Shown here in pieces: positions 1 to 9,094 of a DNA stretch of 64,000 bases. The DNA lies in NCBI RefSeq assembly GCF_007922615.2, contig NZ_CP042301.2, positions 4,696,001 through 4,760,000 on the forward strand. The letters are read 5' to 3'. The notes under the pieces are model-generated. The model was given only the letters and a program-made list of their open reading frames with translations. It was not told the DNA's origin and ran no database searches. The DNA comes from Nitratireductor mangrovi (GTDB lineage: Bacteria > Pseudomonadota > Alphaproteobacteria > Rhizobiales > Rhizobiaceae). Within the stretch, counting starts at the first letter, position 1, and each line of letters opens with the position of its first letter. The translations under genes were made by a program, and so were the position numbers.

Positions 1-1
1 C

Positions 2-319
2 CGCAAGGCAATCTGGCCGCAATGGGTGCCGCCTCCCGAAATGCTCAAGCGCAAGCCGGATCTGCCGCGATTCGTGGCGGGCGGAGCGCCGAACAATCCG
101 CTCGGCCCACGCGCACTCTACCTCTATCGCGATGGGGCCGACCTCGGCTATCGCCTGCATGGCACGCTGGAGCCGTGGAGTATCGGGCAGGACGTTTCCT
201 CCGGCTGCATTCGCATGTTCAACGAGGACGTGATCGACCTCTACCAGCGCTGCCCGGTTGGCACTTTCGCGCAGGTTCTGCCCCACATTGCCGATCAGGC
301 GCCTCAGAAGAAGGGCTGA
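2..319 (+). CDS. L,D-transpeptidase (YkuD fold), C-terminal part
   Basis: The gene enters from the left edge, so only about 105 codons are visible. The end of a YkuD-type catalytic domain is clear: a His in RLHGTLEPWSIG followed by the SSGCIRM catalytic-cysteine motif and then NEDVIDLY. Enzymes of this family act in the periplasm, making 3-3 peptidoglycan cross-links or attaching envelope proteins to peptidoglycan. The stop lies 8 bases before an OmpA-like lipoprotein gene, so the two are probably cotranscribed and both act at the wall. The N-terminus and any signal peptide lie outside the window. Confidence 0.9.
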   Translation, partial: RKAIWPQWVPPPEMLKRKPDLPRFVAGGAPNNPLGPRALYLYRDGADLGYRLHGTLEPWSIGQDVSSGCIRMFNEDVIDLYQRCPVGTFAQVLPHIADQAPQKKG

Positions 320-327
320 CACGGTCC

Positions 328-849
328 ATGAAGATCGCATATCAACTTGCGCGCGCCGCCTGCATGGCGGGCGCGCTGTTTTTTCTGACCGCTTGCAGCA
401 CATCGAACACGCTCCAGACGGCCACGCCCGACGTTACCAACGCGCCGGCTTCCGGCTTCGCTGATATCGCGCCGGGGAGCGAGGAGGACTTCATCCTCAA
501 TGTTGGCCGGCGAACCTATTTCGCCGAGGGCTCGGCCACGCTGGACAGCACCGCCCGCTTCACGCTCGACAAGCAGATCGAATGGCTGAAGAAATATCCG
601 CATTGGCTGGTCAAGTTGCAGGGCTTCTCCGATGATCCCGGTTCCGATGCCGCGCAGGTCGACATTTCAGCTCGGCGAGCCGAAGCCGTGATGAACTACC
701 TGGCCGCGGGCGGGATTGATCGCAACCGCATGTGGGCCAAGGGGTATGGCAAGGAGCGTATCGTCCGCGACTGCCCGCAGAAGGCCTGCAAGGTCGCCAA
801 TCGGCGCGTCATCTCGAATCTGCGCGAGGAAAAGGACGGCGCGGCCTAA
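328..849 (+). CDS. OmpA-family peptidoglycan-binding lipoprotein
   Basis: This encodes 173 residues. A hydrophobic leader ends in the lipobox LTAC, putting the lipidated Cys at about residue 23. The rest is an OmpA C-terminal-like domain with FAEGSATLD, LQGFSDDPGS, ISARRAEAVMNYL and a final NRRV, the features that bind diaminopimelate in peptidoglycan. I chose the ATG at 328 because it opens directly into the signal peptide; an upstream in-frame extension would overlap the L,D-transpeptidase gene. The Pal-like architecture suggests an outer-membrane anchor. Its stop codon overlaps the stop of the convergent cyclase gene. Confidence 0.92.
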   Translation: MKIAYQLARAACMAGALFFLTACSTSNTLQTATPDVTNAPASGFADIAPGSEEDFILNVGRRTYFAEGSATLDSTARFTLDKQIEWLKKYPHWLVKLQGFSDDPGSDAAQVDISARRAEAVMNYLAAGGIDRNRMWAKGYGKERIVRDCPQKACKVANRRVISNLREEKDGAA

Positions 850-2615
850 CCCGCGTCGCCGACCTGCGCCTGGTCGGCCTCTGTTTGGCCGGCGGCGGGG
901 GCGCCTCCTCCGCTTCCGTGAAAGCCGAAAATCTCGATCGGTCGCGTTTTGCCTTTAACCTTGATGGGCGTGAGCTTGGCTGCGCGGCTCGCGAGTTTTT
1001 CGGGCAGCTCGTCCAGGACCTCGCGGGAGACAAGCGTTACCGCAGGGTCGGCATGCGAGCAAAGCCGCGCGGCCAGGTTGACGTGATCGCCAAGCACGGT
1101 GAAGTCCTTGCGCTGGCTGCTGCCCATCGCTCCGACCACGACCTCGCCGACATGGACGCCGATGCCGATCTGCAGGTCCGCGCCGGACTCACCCTCCATC
1201 TCGTCCATTGCCGTCATCATGGCGATCGCGCATTCGACCGCATGCTTCGCCATGCGCTGGCCGCCGAAAACGGCCATAATCTGGTCGCCAACATATTTGT
1301 CGATATCGCCATGATGCGCCACGACCAGGTCAGCCAGGCGCTGGAAGTAGCTGTTGAGGACGGCGACGACGACCTCGGGCTCCCGGTTTTCCGAAAAGGC
1401 GGTGTAGCCGCGAATATCGGCGAAAAGCATCGCCACCCGGCGCCGCTCTCCGCCAAGTGAAACAGTGCGCTCGTCGCTGCCCTGGATCGCCTTCATCGTT
1501 CCGAGCGAGACGAATTTCTGCAACTCAAAGCGTTCGTTCAACTGCACGATCATGTCGTTGAAGCGTCCTGCGAGATCGCCGATCTCGTCGCGCGAGCGCA
1601 CCCCTTCGACGCGAATGTCGAGATTGCCCTTGGCGATCTCCGTCGCAGCCGAGCCGATCCTCAGGATCGGCCGCGAGATGCCAAGCGCGAAAACGAGCGC
1701 TCCGGCAAGGGCAGCCGCCAATCCTATGGCGAGCCAGACGCCAAGATTGCGGATCATGTCCCATACCGGGGCGTATGCGTCGCGCTCGGCCTTCTCGACC
1801 ACAATCGCCCACGGGAATGCGCGCGGGATCGTGATGGCGCCGAGCGAAATGGAACCATCGGCAAGCGGGAAAGGCTCCACCGCGATCGTACCGGTGCGGT
1901 TGGCGAGCATGTCCAGCGCCTTCCGCTCGACGCTTTCATGACCATAGGCGCTGTCGGTCGTCGCGAAGACCACGGTTTTCTCGCTGTTCAAAACATGGAT
2001 GGTTCCAGTCCTCGCGAAGGGGTGGTGGGCGATGACGTTCTTCAGGCGCGCGAGATTGATGCGCGCATGCAGGACCGCAGTGCGGCCGCCGATCCCTTGC
2101 GGAACCGGCAGGCTGGCAACAGCCAGCCAGTCGCCGGTCTCACCGATATAGGCCAACCCGCTTGCCGCACGAGACGCTGTGGCATCAGCCCCCACCGCTT
2201 CTGATTCGACGCGCAGGATGTCCATCGGCGCTTCGAAATGCGCCTTGAGCTTGTTGAAATAGGCCTCCTGGGCAACGATGATCGGTCGTGGCAGCCCTTC
2301 TACGTCAACCTGCAATGCAACCACGTCCGGCAGGTCGGCGATACCCTGTTTCAGGATCACGATTTTTTCTTCGAAGCCAAGCTTGTCGCCGCCGAGCGAA
2401 TTGCGGATCAGGTCGAGTGGCGTGAACAGCGAATATTCGAAGAAATCGTTGAACTCGTCGGCCAACTGATTGGCGGTTGCCGCCAGTTGCTCGTTGGCGG
2501 CACTCTTGAGCTCGTCGCGCGCTACGCGGATGATCGACTGGCCGGCGACCAGCAGCGGCAGCGCCGCGATGACGGCGGCGAAAAGGAGCATCTTGCTGCG
2601 CAGGTTCAGCCGCAT
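846..2615 (-). CDS. Membrane adenylate/guanylate cyclase with periplasmic sensor and HAMP domain
   Basis: This encodes 589 residues. TM1 is at about 8-28, an extracytoplasmic Cache-like sensor at about 30-285, TM2 at 290-313, HAMP at about 314-367, and a class III cyclase domain from about 390 to the end. Catalytic residues are visible: metal ligands D400 (FADIRGYT) and D444 (KYVGDQ), K440, and the GDHVNLAARL block carrying N513 and R517. It should make cAMP or cGMP in response to a periplasmic signal. ATG 2615 is preceded by GGGGGA and leaves a 104-base gap to the PKD gene upstream; a GTG 60 codons earlier would overlap that gene. It is the last gene of the fecR-PKD operon. Confidence 0.93.
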   Translation of the reverse strand: MRLNLRSKMLLFAAVIAALPLLVAGQSIIRVARDELKSAANEQLAATANQLADEFNDFFEYSLFTPLDLIRNSLGGDKLGFEEKIVILKQGIADLPDVVALQVDVEGLPRPIIVAQEAYFNKLKAHFEAPMDILRVESEAVGADATASRAASGLAYIGETGDWLAVASLPVPQGIGGRTAVLHARINLARLKNVIAHHPFARTGTIHVLNSEKTVVFATTDSAYGHESVERKALDMLANRTGTIAVEPFPLADGSISLGAITIPRAFPWAIVVEKAERDAYAPVWDMIRNLGVWLAIGLAAALAGALVFALGISRPILRIGSAATEIAKGNLDIRVEGVRSRDEIGDLAGRFNDMIVQLNERFELQKFVSLGTMKAIQGSDERTVSLGGERRRVAMLFADIRGYTAFSENREPEVVVAVLNSYFQRLADLVVAHHGDIDKYVGDQIMAVFGGQRMAKHAVECAIAMMTAMDEMEGESGADLQIGIGVHVGEVVVGAMGSSQRKDFTVLGDHVNLAARLCSHADPAVTLVSREVLDELPEKLASRAAKLTPIKVKGKTRPIEIFGFHGSGGGAPAAGQTEADQAQVGDAG

Positions 2616-2719
2616 GCGGTCCCCCGGCCGAGGCAATTCCGGTGGTCCGGAAACGCCCGGAATTGCGACAGAACCAAATTCTGGATCGCCCAACCGATGC
2701 CATGAATCGCCCGAGCAAT

Positions 2720-5700
2720 CTAGTCCGCGAGCATCGACGAGGATTGCGACCGTGGCCCTGCCTCGATCGTGAGTTGATCGGTCGTTTCGCTGCACGCCAG
2801 GCCGTGATTGTCGTTCGTGGTCAGGGTGGCGATGTAGGTGCCAGGCTGATCAAACTCGACGCGGGCCTTTTCGCCGTCGAACTCAAAGCCGTTGGAGAGA
2901 CTCCAGTAGTGGCTGAGCGCATCGCCGTCCGCATCCGTGGAGCGACCCGCATCGAGCACGAGATTGTCATGCGCGCCGCCGATGAAGATATCGACATCCG
3001 GTCCGGCGTCGGCCACCGGCGCGGCATTGACGAAGACGTCGAACTCCTGGACCCCCGCCGCACACGCCGATCCCGAATTGTCCGTAGCCGTCAGGCGAAC
3101 GCGATAGGTACCCGGTTGCGAAAAACGGTGTGCGACCGAGGCGCCTTCCGCAGTGTCGCCGTCGCCGAAATCCCAGCGGTAGCTGTCGATTGCGCCATCG
3201 GCGTCGAAGGATTTGGTGGCGTCGAAGCCTAATTCGTGTCCGGGACAGGCCTTGCGCTCCGCTTCCGCGATCGCAACCGGCGGCCGGTTGACCACGATCC
3301 GCTTGGCAAGGGGTGTCATGACGGTTTGGCCCGCGCGCTCCAGCGTGCCTGAAACGCCGACGCTATAGGTGCCGGCACGGCGGTAGGCATGCCGTGTCGC
3401 CGCGCCGGCGGCCGTTTCACCGTCGCCGAACGACCATGCGATCGTCGCGGGATCGACGCTTTGCGGCAGGTTTGCCAAGCCGAAGTCCACCGCCTCGCCC
3501 GCACACGCGACGTCCGGCGAGGTGATCGCGGTTTTCGGGACGTCGGCGACGTCGACCCAGATCGCAGTCGTGCTGCTCTCGTTGGACAGGCCTGTGCCGT
3601 CCGAAACGGTAAGCGCGACGCGATAGCGGCCCGGCTGACGCCAAATATGAAGCACGTCCACGCCGCTCGCCGAGTTTCCGTCGCCGAAATCCCATTCATA
3701 GGCGGCGATGCCGCCGTCCGAGTCTTGAGACCCCGCGCCCGAAAGCACCAATGGCTGGTTGACCTCGACCGTCCGATCGCCGCCGGCATCGGCAATCGGG
3801 GCCGAATTGACGGTCAGGACGTGGGTGGTCGCGGCGCTTGCGCAACCACCCTGTTCCGCCGCGGTGTCGGCGCGCAACTGCACGTGATAGGTGCCCGGTC
3901 TTTCGAAAACGTGGCGAGCGACCGCGCCTTGTCCGGTCTCGCCATCGCCGAAATCCCAGAAGTAGCCACCGATGCGCGCGTCTTCGACATACGAGGTTGT
4001 GCCGTCGAAGACGACCTCCTCGCCGGCGGCCACCGCCCTCGGTGCCTGAATGACGGCGCGCGGTGCGCTCTGCACCGTCACTGTGATCTCGTCATCCGCG
4101 AGCGGCGAGCAGAAGCCCAGGTTGTCGCCCTCGATCTGCAAGGTGACGCGGTAAGTGCCAGCCTGTTCGAAGACGTGCTCTGGCCGGTCGCCGCCGCCGG
4201 TGCGGCCGTCGCCGAAGTCCCAGCTGAAACGGTTGACCACCCCGTCGATATCCGTCGACTTCGTGCCGTCGAACCGAACCGTGGTGTTGGCACATACCTT
4301 CATGTCCTCGCCCGCATCGGCGACCGGCGCCGGCAGGACGGTTGCCAGCAGCTCGTCGGTATGGCGATCGTTGGCAAGTCCCGATTCGTCCGCCACTTCA
4401 AGCTTCACCCGATAGGTGCCCGGCGTTTCGAACGTCTTCGTCGGGTTCACGATCTCGGCGGCATCACCGTCGCCAAAGTCCCATTTGTAGCGCAGGAGCC
4501 CGTTGTCGGGGTCGACGGAGGAACTGCCGTCGAACACGAGGACGTCCCCGACGCAGGCGCGCCGGTTGTCGCCGGCAGCGGCCGTCGGACGCCGGTTGAT
4601 CCGCACCGTCAGCGCATCACGCCCGGTGGAGTTGGCAAGCCCGCGCCCGTCATTGACCGTCAGCACTACCGGATAGATGCCGCCGGTCAGATAGGTGTGC
4701 TCGACCTGCGCTCCCTCCGCAATGTTGCCGTCCCCCAGATCCCAGAGGTAGGAAAGGCCGTCATTGTCGGCGTCGGCGGAAGCGCTTGCGTCGAGAACTA
4801 CCCGCAGCGCCTCGCTGAAGATGTCGCGTCCTGCCTCGGCCACCGGGGCATGGTTGACCTCGACGATGACCTCGTCGCTCGCCGTGCTGTTGGCCGCGCC
4901 GCTGTCGTCGGTCACGGTCAGCGAAATCGTGTAGATCCCCGGGTCGGCGAAGCTGTAGTCCACCTGCTCGCCGATGAGAATGTCGTCACTGGCCTGCACG
5001 TCCCATCGCCAGTCGGCGATGTCGCCATCTTTGTCCATGGAGCGTGAGGCTGAAAGCGTGAAGGACTGGCCGGGGGCAACCGAGATGTCCGGGCCGGCAT
5101 CGGCGACCGGAGGCGCGTTCACGGTGACGAGGATCTGCGAGAAGTCGGTGGCATTGTCGTGGCCGCTGTCGTCGCGCACTGTCAGTTCCACTGTATAAAG
5201 GCCCGGCGCGGCGAAGGCGTGCTCGACAATATCGCCTTCGGCTTGGGTCCCGTCACGGAAATCCCACGACCAGGTGGCGATCTTGCCGTCGGGATCGCTC
5301 GAACGGCGACCGTCGAACGTGATCGTTTCTCCCGGTGCGGCGACGATATCAAAGCCAGCATCGGCGACCGGGAGCGCGTTGACGCGTACGCTCATCTCGT
5401 CTTCGGCCGTGTTGCGGATGGTGCCTGACGCGTCTTCGACGACCAGTTTCACCCGATAGGTGCCCGGATTGCCATAGACGTGGGTGACCCGTTCTCCTGC
5501 GGCGGAACTGCCGTCGCCGAAGTCCCAAAGATAGCTGGCGATTCGCCCGTCAGGGTCGACCGATCTCGAAGCGTCGAACGTGACCGCGGAGGCGGTGACA
5601 TGCTGGTCCGGTCCAGCATCGGCGATCGGGGGTTCGTTGACGGTGATGGTGCGGATAGCGCTTGAGAGCCCGTCGGCGAGGCCGGAATCGTCGCGGATCG

Positions 5701-8700
5701 TCAACTGAGCACGGTAGGTTCCTGACTTCGCATAGGCATGCACGACCTCGCGTCCGCTCGCTCGTTCGCCATCGCCAAAGTCCCATTCATAGGAAAGGAT
5801 GTTGCCGTTGGGGTCCGAGGAACCGCCGCCTGAGAACCGGACCGGTTCGCCGATTGCCGCCGGGCGGTCGTCTTCGACCGCCGCCACCGGCACACTGTTG
5901 GGACGATCGCCGACTGTTACGATCAGGGTATCGATTGCCGAGGCATTGTTCTGCCCCGAACTGTCGGTCACTGTCAGAGTGACCTCGTAGCTGCCGGGCT
6001 CGAAATAGACGATCGAGCGCCGCTGACCGATTGCGCTTTTTCCGTTGCCGAAATCCCAATGGTAGGCGATGAGGTTGCCGTCGGTGTCCGACGAGGCCCC
6101 GCCGTCGAAATCGATCCTCTCGCCGACCTTCGCCGTGCGGTCGGGCCCTGCGACCGCAACCGGTGCGGTATTGCGCCGTTCTTCGACGAATACGACGAAC
6201 CGGTTCTCGCTGACGCCGTTCTCAAGGCCGGAATCATCAACCAGCGTCAGCTTGCCGAAGTAGGTGCCTGGCGTTGCATAGCTGTGTGCGATGACCGGAA
6301 CCTCGGCGCTGGTCCCGTCGCCGAAATCCCAGCGGTATCGAGTGACCTGCCCGTCCGGGTCGATCGCACCCGAGGCGTCAAAGACAGCGGCAATGCCGGT
6401 TTCCATCGTCAGTTCGGAGTGCAGGTCGATAACCGGCGCCTCGTTGTAAGGATGGGTCACGGTGACCGTGAAGCTGGCCTCGCTGACGGCGCCGCGCCGT
6501 CCTGAATCGTCGCGTACGAGAACACTCACGCGGTACTCGCCAGGCTTCTTGTACGAATGGCGGGCACGGAAGCCGGAGGCACGCGCGCCATCGCCGAAGC
6601 TCCACTCGACGGAGACGATGTTGCCGTCGCCATCGAACGTTCCGACCGCATCGAAGTCGAGCACCTCATTGACGAAAGCTGCGCGGTCGCCACCGACATG
6701 AACCACTGGCGATGCGTTGGCCGGATCGGAGACCACGACATCGAAGCTGGTGCTGGCCGAAGCGTTTTCCCTGCCGGAATCGTCCATGACGGTAAGCGTT
6801 GCCCGGTAGGTGCCCGCTGTGCGGTAGACATGATCGACCTGAATGCCGGCCGCGGTTGTACCGTCGCCGAAATCCCAACGGAAGGAGAGCAGCGACCCGT
6901 CCGGGTCGCGCGAACCCGACGCATCGAAGGCGGCTACCTCTCCGACGAGCACCTCGCGCTCGCCGCCACCTTCCGCGACAGGCGGCTCGTTGCCGGTCTC
7001 GACCACGGTCACGGTTCGGCGGATTTCCGTCGTGCCGTTGGAAAGCCCGGAATCGTCGGTGACCGCCAGGGTGACCTCGTAGGTACCAGCCTCCGCGAAG
7101 GAGTGACGCAACTGGGCCTTGTCACCGCTCGTGCCGTCGCCGAACGACCACGCATAAGCCGTGATCCGGCCATCCGGATCGAGCGCCGCGGAAGCATCGA
7201 AGTCGCCCGGCATGCCGGCGACAAGACGGCCCGGTGTTGTGACACCATCGGCGAGCGGTGGAGCGTTGACGAACACCCTGGCCATATCCTCGGCGACGCT
7301 GTTTTCGATGCCGCGACCGTCGTCCGCCTTCAGGCGAACCGTGTAGGTGCCAGGGTCGTCATAGCTATGCTCCGCCTTGGGCGTGTCTGCGCCCTTGCCG
7401 TTGCCGAAGTCCCAGGTGAAGCGATGATTGTCACCATCCACGCCGGTTTCAGGGCCGGCGTCGAAGACAATCTTCTCGCCGGTCGCGACCTTCAGGTCCG
7501 GCCCCGCATTTGCGACTGGAGGTGCGTTGACGTTGATTTGGGCGGTTTTGGTGTCGGTGTTGCAAGGGTGGCCGGCGGCGTCGGTGACGGTGAGTGTGAC
7601 GGTATAGGTGCCGTGCTTGCGGTAGGTGTGGCTCGGCATTCCGAAACCGGCCTCGCCGGCGGCCTGTTCGATCACGGTACCGTCGCCCATGTCGAAGCGG
7701 TAGTGCGAGATGCGGTTGCCTTCGGGCAGCGCCGGACTGGTCGAGCCGGTGGCGTCGAGCGTGAAGGCGGCGCCTTCGGCCACCAGCGCCGGCGCCTCGA
7801 GCGCGGCCACCGGCTTCGGCTTGACGAAGAAGGAGAATTCGCTCGCACGGCCATTGCCGACCAGTCCGGACGCGTCGAACACCTCCAGCCGGCCCTGCTT
7901 GACGCCGTCGCTGTCGAAGTCGGCGGTGACGGTCGCGCCCTCCAGCCAGTCGCCGTCAGCGCCCAGCCGCCAGCGGAAGGTGAGATCGCCGCCGTCCGGG
8001 TCGGTCGAGCCCGATGCATCGAAGCCGGTCTGCCGGCAGGCAAGCGGAGCGATCGACAGCGCGGTCTCGGGTCGCCGGTTGGGCGGGAAGGCGCGGATCG
8101 GCAGGGTGATCGCCACCGGCTGCCCGGCGGGATCGGCGCCATTGTCGGCAATGCCGGCAAACAGCGTCAGGTCGTTGGGGATCTCGCTGCCATTGGCCGC
8201 CGTCAGCGAGGCGATGCCGCCGGCCTCGCCCGGTTCGAGTGTGATCGTCTCACGCTTCCATTCGCTCTTGCCCGACGCCGCAATCGCCTGCGAGCGGAAG
8301 CGGCCGGCAAAGGCGAGCCTGCCGCCGGCGGCATCGAAGTTCTCCACCGCCAGGCTTGAGGCGCCCTCGGGCAGTTCCAGTCGAAGCTCGGCCATCTCGC
8401 GCCCGCGCGGCACCTGGAAGGTCGGCATGTAGGTGTAAAGCGACAGCCCGTCCGGGGCGCGGTTGGAGCCGTCCTCGCTGCTGACGGCGATGTCGAAGAC
8501 GTTGCCGTCATTACCGGCAAGACCCTCGACGGCAACGATGAAGCCGCGCCGGTTGCCTGCTTCCTCCGAGCCGCTTTCGGCATCGGCGGCAAACAGCGTC
8601 AGCCAGCGGTCGTCGGCTTCCTTGTCGGCGCCGAACTCCATTGCGCCCAGCGCCTCGCCGCTGACCGTCTCCTGCACGACCCCGTCATCGTCGCGCCAAA

Positions 8701-9094
8701 GCCGCGTCTGCGCGCCGTCGCCATAAAGGCTGAAGCGCACGCTCGTGCCGGCGCTGCCCTGCATCTCGTCATGCGCGCCGCCGGTGTCGGCGTCGAACAC
8801 CCGCACATAGACCCGACCCGCATCCGCCGGCACCGAAAACCGCAAAAGCTGCGAAAAGTCGTGGTCGCCCTCCTGACGAACCGCATCACTGCCAAACGTC
8901 ACAAGATAAGGATGGGCGGGATCGAGCAAACCGTTCTTTGCCAGCGCCACGATGCTCGGCAGGTGCCTGCGAATGGCATCGCCGTGCACGACCATGATGA
9001 TCGGCGCCAGCGCCGAAAGCATTCCCGCTACAAACAGCGCCGCATTGCGACGGAGCGGGGTGGCGAACAGGGCCCTCGCGAGAGGAGCGGTCAT
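2720..9094 (-). CDS. Giant PKD-repeat surface protein (2124 aa)
   Basis: A basic N-terminus and one hydrophobic stretch (about 20-36) look like an uncleaved signal anchor. Residues about 60-529 are nearly identical to the N-terminal block of the neighbouring 955-residue protein. The rest is an array of about 20 PKD-like beta-sandwich repeats, marked by recurrent WDFGDG, Y/HxY..PGTYxVxLxVxDxSG and NxPPVADAGPD. PKD arrays form extended rods or adhesive stalks in surface proteins. I see no C-terminal membrane segment, sorting signal or catalytic domain. The start ATG overlaps the upstream stop by 4 bases, so translation is probably coupled. The partner and ligand are unknown. Confidence 0.92.
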   Translation of the reverse strand: MTAPLARALFATPLRRNAALFVAGMLSALAPIIMVVHGDAIRRHLPSIVALAKNGLLDPAHPYLVTFGSDAVRQEGDHDFSQLLRFSVPADAGRVYVRVFDADTGGAHDEMQGSAGTSVRFSLYGDGAQTRLWRDDDGVVQETVSGEALGAMEFGADKEADDRWLTLFAADAESGSEEAGNRRGFIVAVEGLAGNDGNVFDIAVSSEDGSNRAPDGLSLYTYMPTFQVPRGREMAELRLELPEGASSLAVENFDAAGGRLAFAGRFRSQAIAASGKSEWKRETITLEPGEAGGIASLTAANGSEIPNDLTLFAGIADNGADPAGQPVAITLPIRAFPPNRRPETALSIAPLACRQTGFDASGSTDPDGGDLTFRWRLGADGDWLEGATVTADFDSDGVKQGRLEVFDASGLVGNGRASEFSFFVKPKPVAALEAPALVAEGAAFTLDATGSTSPALPEGNRISHYRFDMGDGTVIEQAAGEAGFGMPSHTYRKHGTYTVTLTVTDAAGHPCNTDTKTAQINVNAPPVANAGPDLKVATGEKIVFDAGPETGVDGDNHRFTWDFGNGKGADTPKAEHSYDDPGTYTVRLKADDGRGIENSVAEDMARVFVNAPPLADGVTTPGRLVAGMPGDFDASAALDPDGRITAYAWSFGDGTSGDKAQLRHSFAEAGTYEVTLAVTDDSGLSNGTTEIRRTVTVVETGNEPPVAEGGGEREVLVGEVAAFDASGSRDPDGSLLSFRWDFGDGTTAAGIQVDHVYRTAGTYRATLTVMDDSGRENASASTSFDVVVSDPANASPVVHVGGDRAAFVNEVLDFDAVGTFDGDGNIVSVEWSFGDGARASGFRARHSYKKPGEYRVSVLVRDDSGRRGAVSEASFTVTVTHPYNEAPVIDLHSELTMETGIAAVFDASGAIDPDGQVTRYRWDFGDGTSAEVPVIAHSYATPGTYFGKLTLVDDSGLENGVSENRFVVFVEERRNTAPVAVAGPDRTAKVGERIDFDGGASSDTDGNLIAYHWDFGNGKSAIGQRRSIVYFEPGSYEVTLTVTDSSGQNNASAIDTLIVTVGDRPNSVPVAAVEDDRPAAIGEPVRFSGGGSSDPNGNILSYEWDFGDGERASGREVVHAYAKSGTYRAQLTIRDDSGLADGLSSAIRTITVNEPPIADAGPDQHVTASAVTFDASRSVDPDGRIASYLWDFGDGSSAAGERVTHVYGNPGTYRVKLVVEDASGTIRNTAEDEMSVRVNALPVADAGFDIVAAPGETITFDGRRSSDPDGKIATWSWDFRDGTQAEGDIVEHAFAAPGLYTVELTVRDDSGHDNATDFSQILVTVNAPPVADAGPDISVAPGQSFTLSASRSMDKDGDIADWRWDVQASDDILIGEQVDYSFADPGIYTISLTVTDDSGAANSTASDEVIVEVNHAPVAEAGRDIFSEALRVVLDASASADADNDGLSYLWDLGDGNIAEGAQVEHTYLTGGIYPVVLTVNDGRGLANSTGRDALTVRINRRPTAAAGDNRRACVGDVLVFDGSSSVDPDNGLLRYKWDFGDGDAAEIVNPTKTFETPGTYRVKLEVADESGLANDRHTDELLATVLPAPVADAGEDMKVCANTTVRFDGTKSTDIDGVVNRFSWDFGDGRTGGGDRPEHVFEQAGTYRVTLQIEGDNLGFCSPLADDEITVTVQSAPRAVIQAPRAVAAGEEVVFDGTTSYVEDARIGGYFWDFGDGETGQGAVARHVFERPGTYHVQLRADTAAEQGGCASAATTHVLTVNSAPIADAGGDRTVEVNQPLVLSGAGSQDSDGGIAAYEWDFGDGNSASGVDVLHIWRQPGRYRVALTVSDGTGLSNESSTTAIWVDVADVPKTAITSPDVACAGEAVDFGLANLPQSVDPATIAWSFGDGETAAGAATRHAYRRAGTYSVGVSGTLERAGQTVMTPLAKRIVVNRPPVAIAEAERKACPGHELGFDATKSFDADGAIDSYRWDFGDGDTAEGASVAHRFSQPGTYRVRLTATDNSGSACAAGVQEFDVFVNAAPVADAGPDVDIFIGGAHDNLVLDAGRSTDADGDALSHYWSLSNGFEFDGEKARVEFDQPGTYIATLTTNDNHGLACSETTDQLTIEAGPRSQSSSMLAD

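Noticed and set aside
6557..8359. 600-codon plus-strand open frame within the PKD gene
   Set aside because: It is antisense to the PKD array and its repetitive composition simply mirrors the repeats; a similar mirror frame exists at 10303-12066 and 3389-5047.
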